A stretch of 21,839 nt of DNA from JBCBJZ01 sp038522635 (GTDB lineage Bacteria > Pseudomonadota > Alphaproteobacteria > Rhizobiales > Hyphomicrobiaceae). Below the pieces are notes generated by a model. It did no database searches and was not told the origin of the DNA. It worked only from the letters and a program-made list of their open reading frames with translations. Below are positions 20,999 to 21,839 of this stretch, one piece after another (position 1 is the first letter of the stretch; every line of letters starts with the position of its first letter). The position numbers were made by a program, and so were the translations under genes. Location of the stretch: NCBI GenBank assembly GCA_038522635.1, contig JBCBJZ010000053.1, positions 1 to 21,839 on the forward strand, in the 5' to 3' direction.

Positions 20999-21839
20999 GT
21001 GGCCGATCTGTTCGAAGCGTCGAACCTGGCTGAGGATGCGCCGCGGCCGCTGGCAGATCGGTTGCGCCCGCGCACGCTGCGTGAGGTGACGGGGCAGGAC
21101 CATCTCGTCGGGCCGCAAGGAACGCTCACGCGGCTGCTCAGCGCAAACCGGCTTCCTTCGCTCATCCTTTGGGGGCCGCCTGGCTGCGGCAAGACCACGA
21201 TCGCGCGGCTGCTGGCGGATGAGACGGCGCTCGCGTTCGAGCAACTCTCGGCGATTTTTTCCGGCGTGCAGGACCTGCGCAAGGCGTTCGAACGGGCCCG
21301 CGCGCGGCGCGCGGAGGGGCGTGGCACGTTGCTCTTCGTCGACGAGATCCACCGCTTCAACAAGGCGCAGCAGGACAGCTTTCTGCCGCACATGGAAGAC
21401 GGGACGATCACACTCATTGGCGCAACCACGGAGAACCCGTCTTTCGAGCTGAACGCGGCCGTGCTGTCGCGCGCCACCGTTCTGACGCTACAGCGGTTGG
21501 ATGAGGCGGCGTTGGGCGCGTTGATCGCGCGGGCTGAAGCGGCGACGGGGAGGGCGCTGCCACTGGATGAGGATGCGTGTGCCGCGCTGCTGGCGATGGC
21601 TGATGGCGATGGGCGCAGCCTGCTCAATATGATTGAAGATGTGATGGCGGGCGTGCCGGAAGCCGCTGCCGATGACACTTCAGACGACAAAGACGGGTCT
21701 GGTGGCAGTGGCGGGCCTGGCGAAGCGCTCCTCGATCGCGCCGGGCTGATCGGTCTCGTGCAACGCCGCGCCCCGATCTACGACAAGTCGAGCGATGGCC
21801 ACTACAATCTGATCAGCGCGCTGCATAAGGCCGTGCGCG
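20999..21839 (+). CDS. rarA: Replication-associated recombination ATPase RarA/MgsA (3' end outside window)
   Basis: An AAA+ clamp-loader-like ATPase acting at stalled replication forks. The first 280 codons are here, and the frame is open to the window end. GTG 20999 is taken as start; AAGGGAG (20987-20993) is 5 nt upstream. Seen: RLRPRTLREVTGQDHLVG, Walker A GPPGCGKT (59-66), LSAIFSGVQDLRKAF, Walker B LLFVDEIHRFNKAQQD (111-126), sensor 1 IGATTENPSFELN and YDKSSDGHYNLISALHKAVR, the RarA signature. An acidic/Gly-rich stretch at about 218-241 (DDTSDDKDGSGGSGGPGE) looks like an insertion relative to usual RarA. It is probably co-directional, perhaps co-transcribed, with the protease gene. Confidence 0.96.
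   Translation, partial: MADLFEASNLAEDAPRPLADRLRPRTLREVTGQDHLVGPQGTLTRLLSANRLPSLILWGPPGCGKTTIARLLADETALAFEQLSAIFSGVQDLRKAFERARARRAEGRGTLLFVDEIHRFNKAQQDSFLPHMEDGTITLIGATTENPSFELNAAVLSRATVLTLQRLDEAALGALIARAEAATGRALPLDEDACAALLAMADGDGRSLLNMIEDVMAGVPEAAADDTSDDKDGSGGSGGPGEALLDRAGLIGLVQRRAPIYDKSSDGHYNLISALHKAVR

Noticed and set aside
20365..21690. 441-codon open frame on the minus strand opposite the protease end and rarA
   Set aside because: Ser/Arg/Pro-rich sequence without any recognisable domain, fully antisense to two well-supported genes.

Overview
The window is the large ribosomal-protein cluster (end of str, then S10, spc and alpha operons) of a GC-rich bacterium, almost certainly an alphaproteobacterium. 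The lineage rests on three things: the order fusA-tuf-rpsJ...rplQ with adk between secY and rpsM; the absence of rpmJ after secY and of rpsD between rpsK and rpoA; and the rplQ-side neighbours, a Deg-family periplasmic protease followed by rarA. S14 is the long, zinc-free form, and many products carry the Ala/Glu/Lys-rich tails common in that class. The order or genus cannot be fixed from the sequence alone. All 33 genes lie on the + strand; I see no minus-strand gene, no tRNA or rRNA, no CRISPR array and no insertion sequence.

Layout. 1-1641: 3' end of fusA (EF-G) and complete tuf (EF-Tu), closed by a clear intrinsic terminator (1657-1694). 1710-8309: S10-type block, rpsJ-rplC-rplD-rplW-rplB-rpsS-rplV-rpsC-rplP-rpmC-rpsQ, running into rplN-rplX. 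8302-14788: rest of the spc block, rplE-rpsN-rpsH-rplF-rplR-rpsE-rpmD-rplO-secY-adk. 15041-18030: alpha block, rpsM-rpsK-rpoA-rplQ. 18212-19255: an extended-SDR oxidoreductase or epimerase, not a translation gene. 19387-20844: a secreted Deg/HtrA protease with two PDZ domains. 20999-21839: the first 280 codons of rarA, cut by the window end.

Together the genes supply the small and large ribosomal subunits, both elongation-factor GTPases, the SecY channel, adenylate kinase and the RNA polymerase alpha subunit. Some junctions are tightly coupled (rplC/rplD/rplW, rplV/rpsC, rplN/rplX/rplE overlap by 1-8 nt). Others have unusually loose spacers of 100-440 nt. Several of these spacers contain strong inverted repeats, often just upstream of a Shine-Dalgarno sequence. 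That pattern is the most interesting feature of an otherwise conserved locus. Three ribosomal genes (rpsS, rpsE, rpsM), the SDR gene and rarA appear to start with GTG.

I found no evidence of a novel gene system. The points worth a second look are the structured spacers (above all adk-rpsM, rpsM-rpsK and rpsK-rpoA), an altered and shortened conserved loop in ribosomal protein L2, a candidate internal promoter before secY, a decoy start upstream of rpsN, and the SDR gene placed between rplQ and the Deg protease gene.
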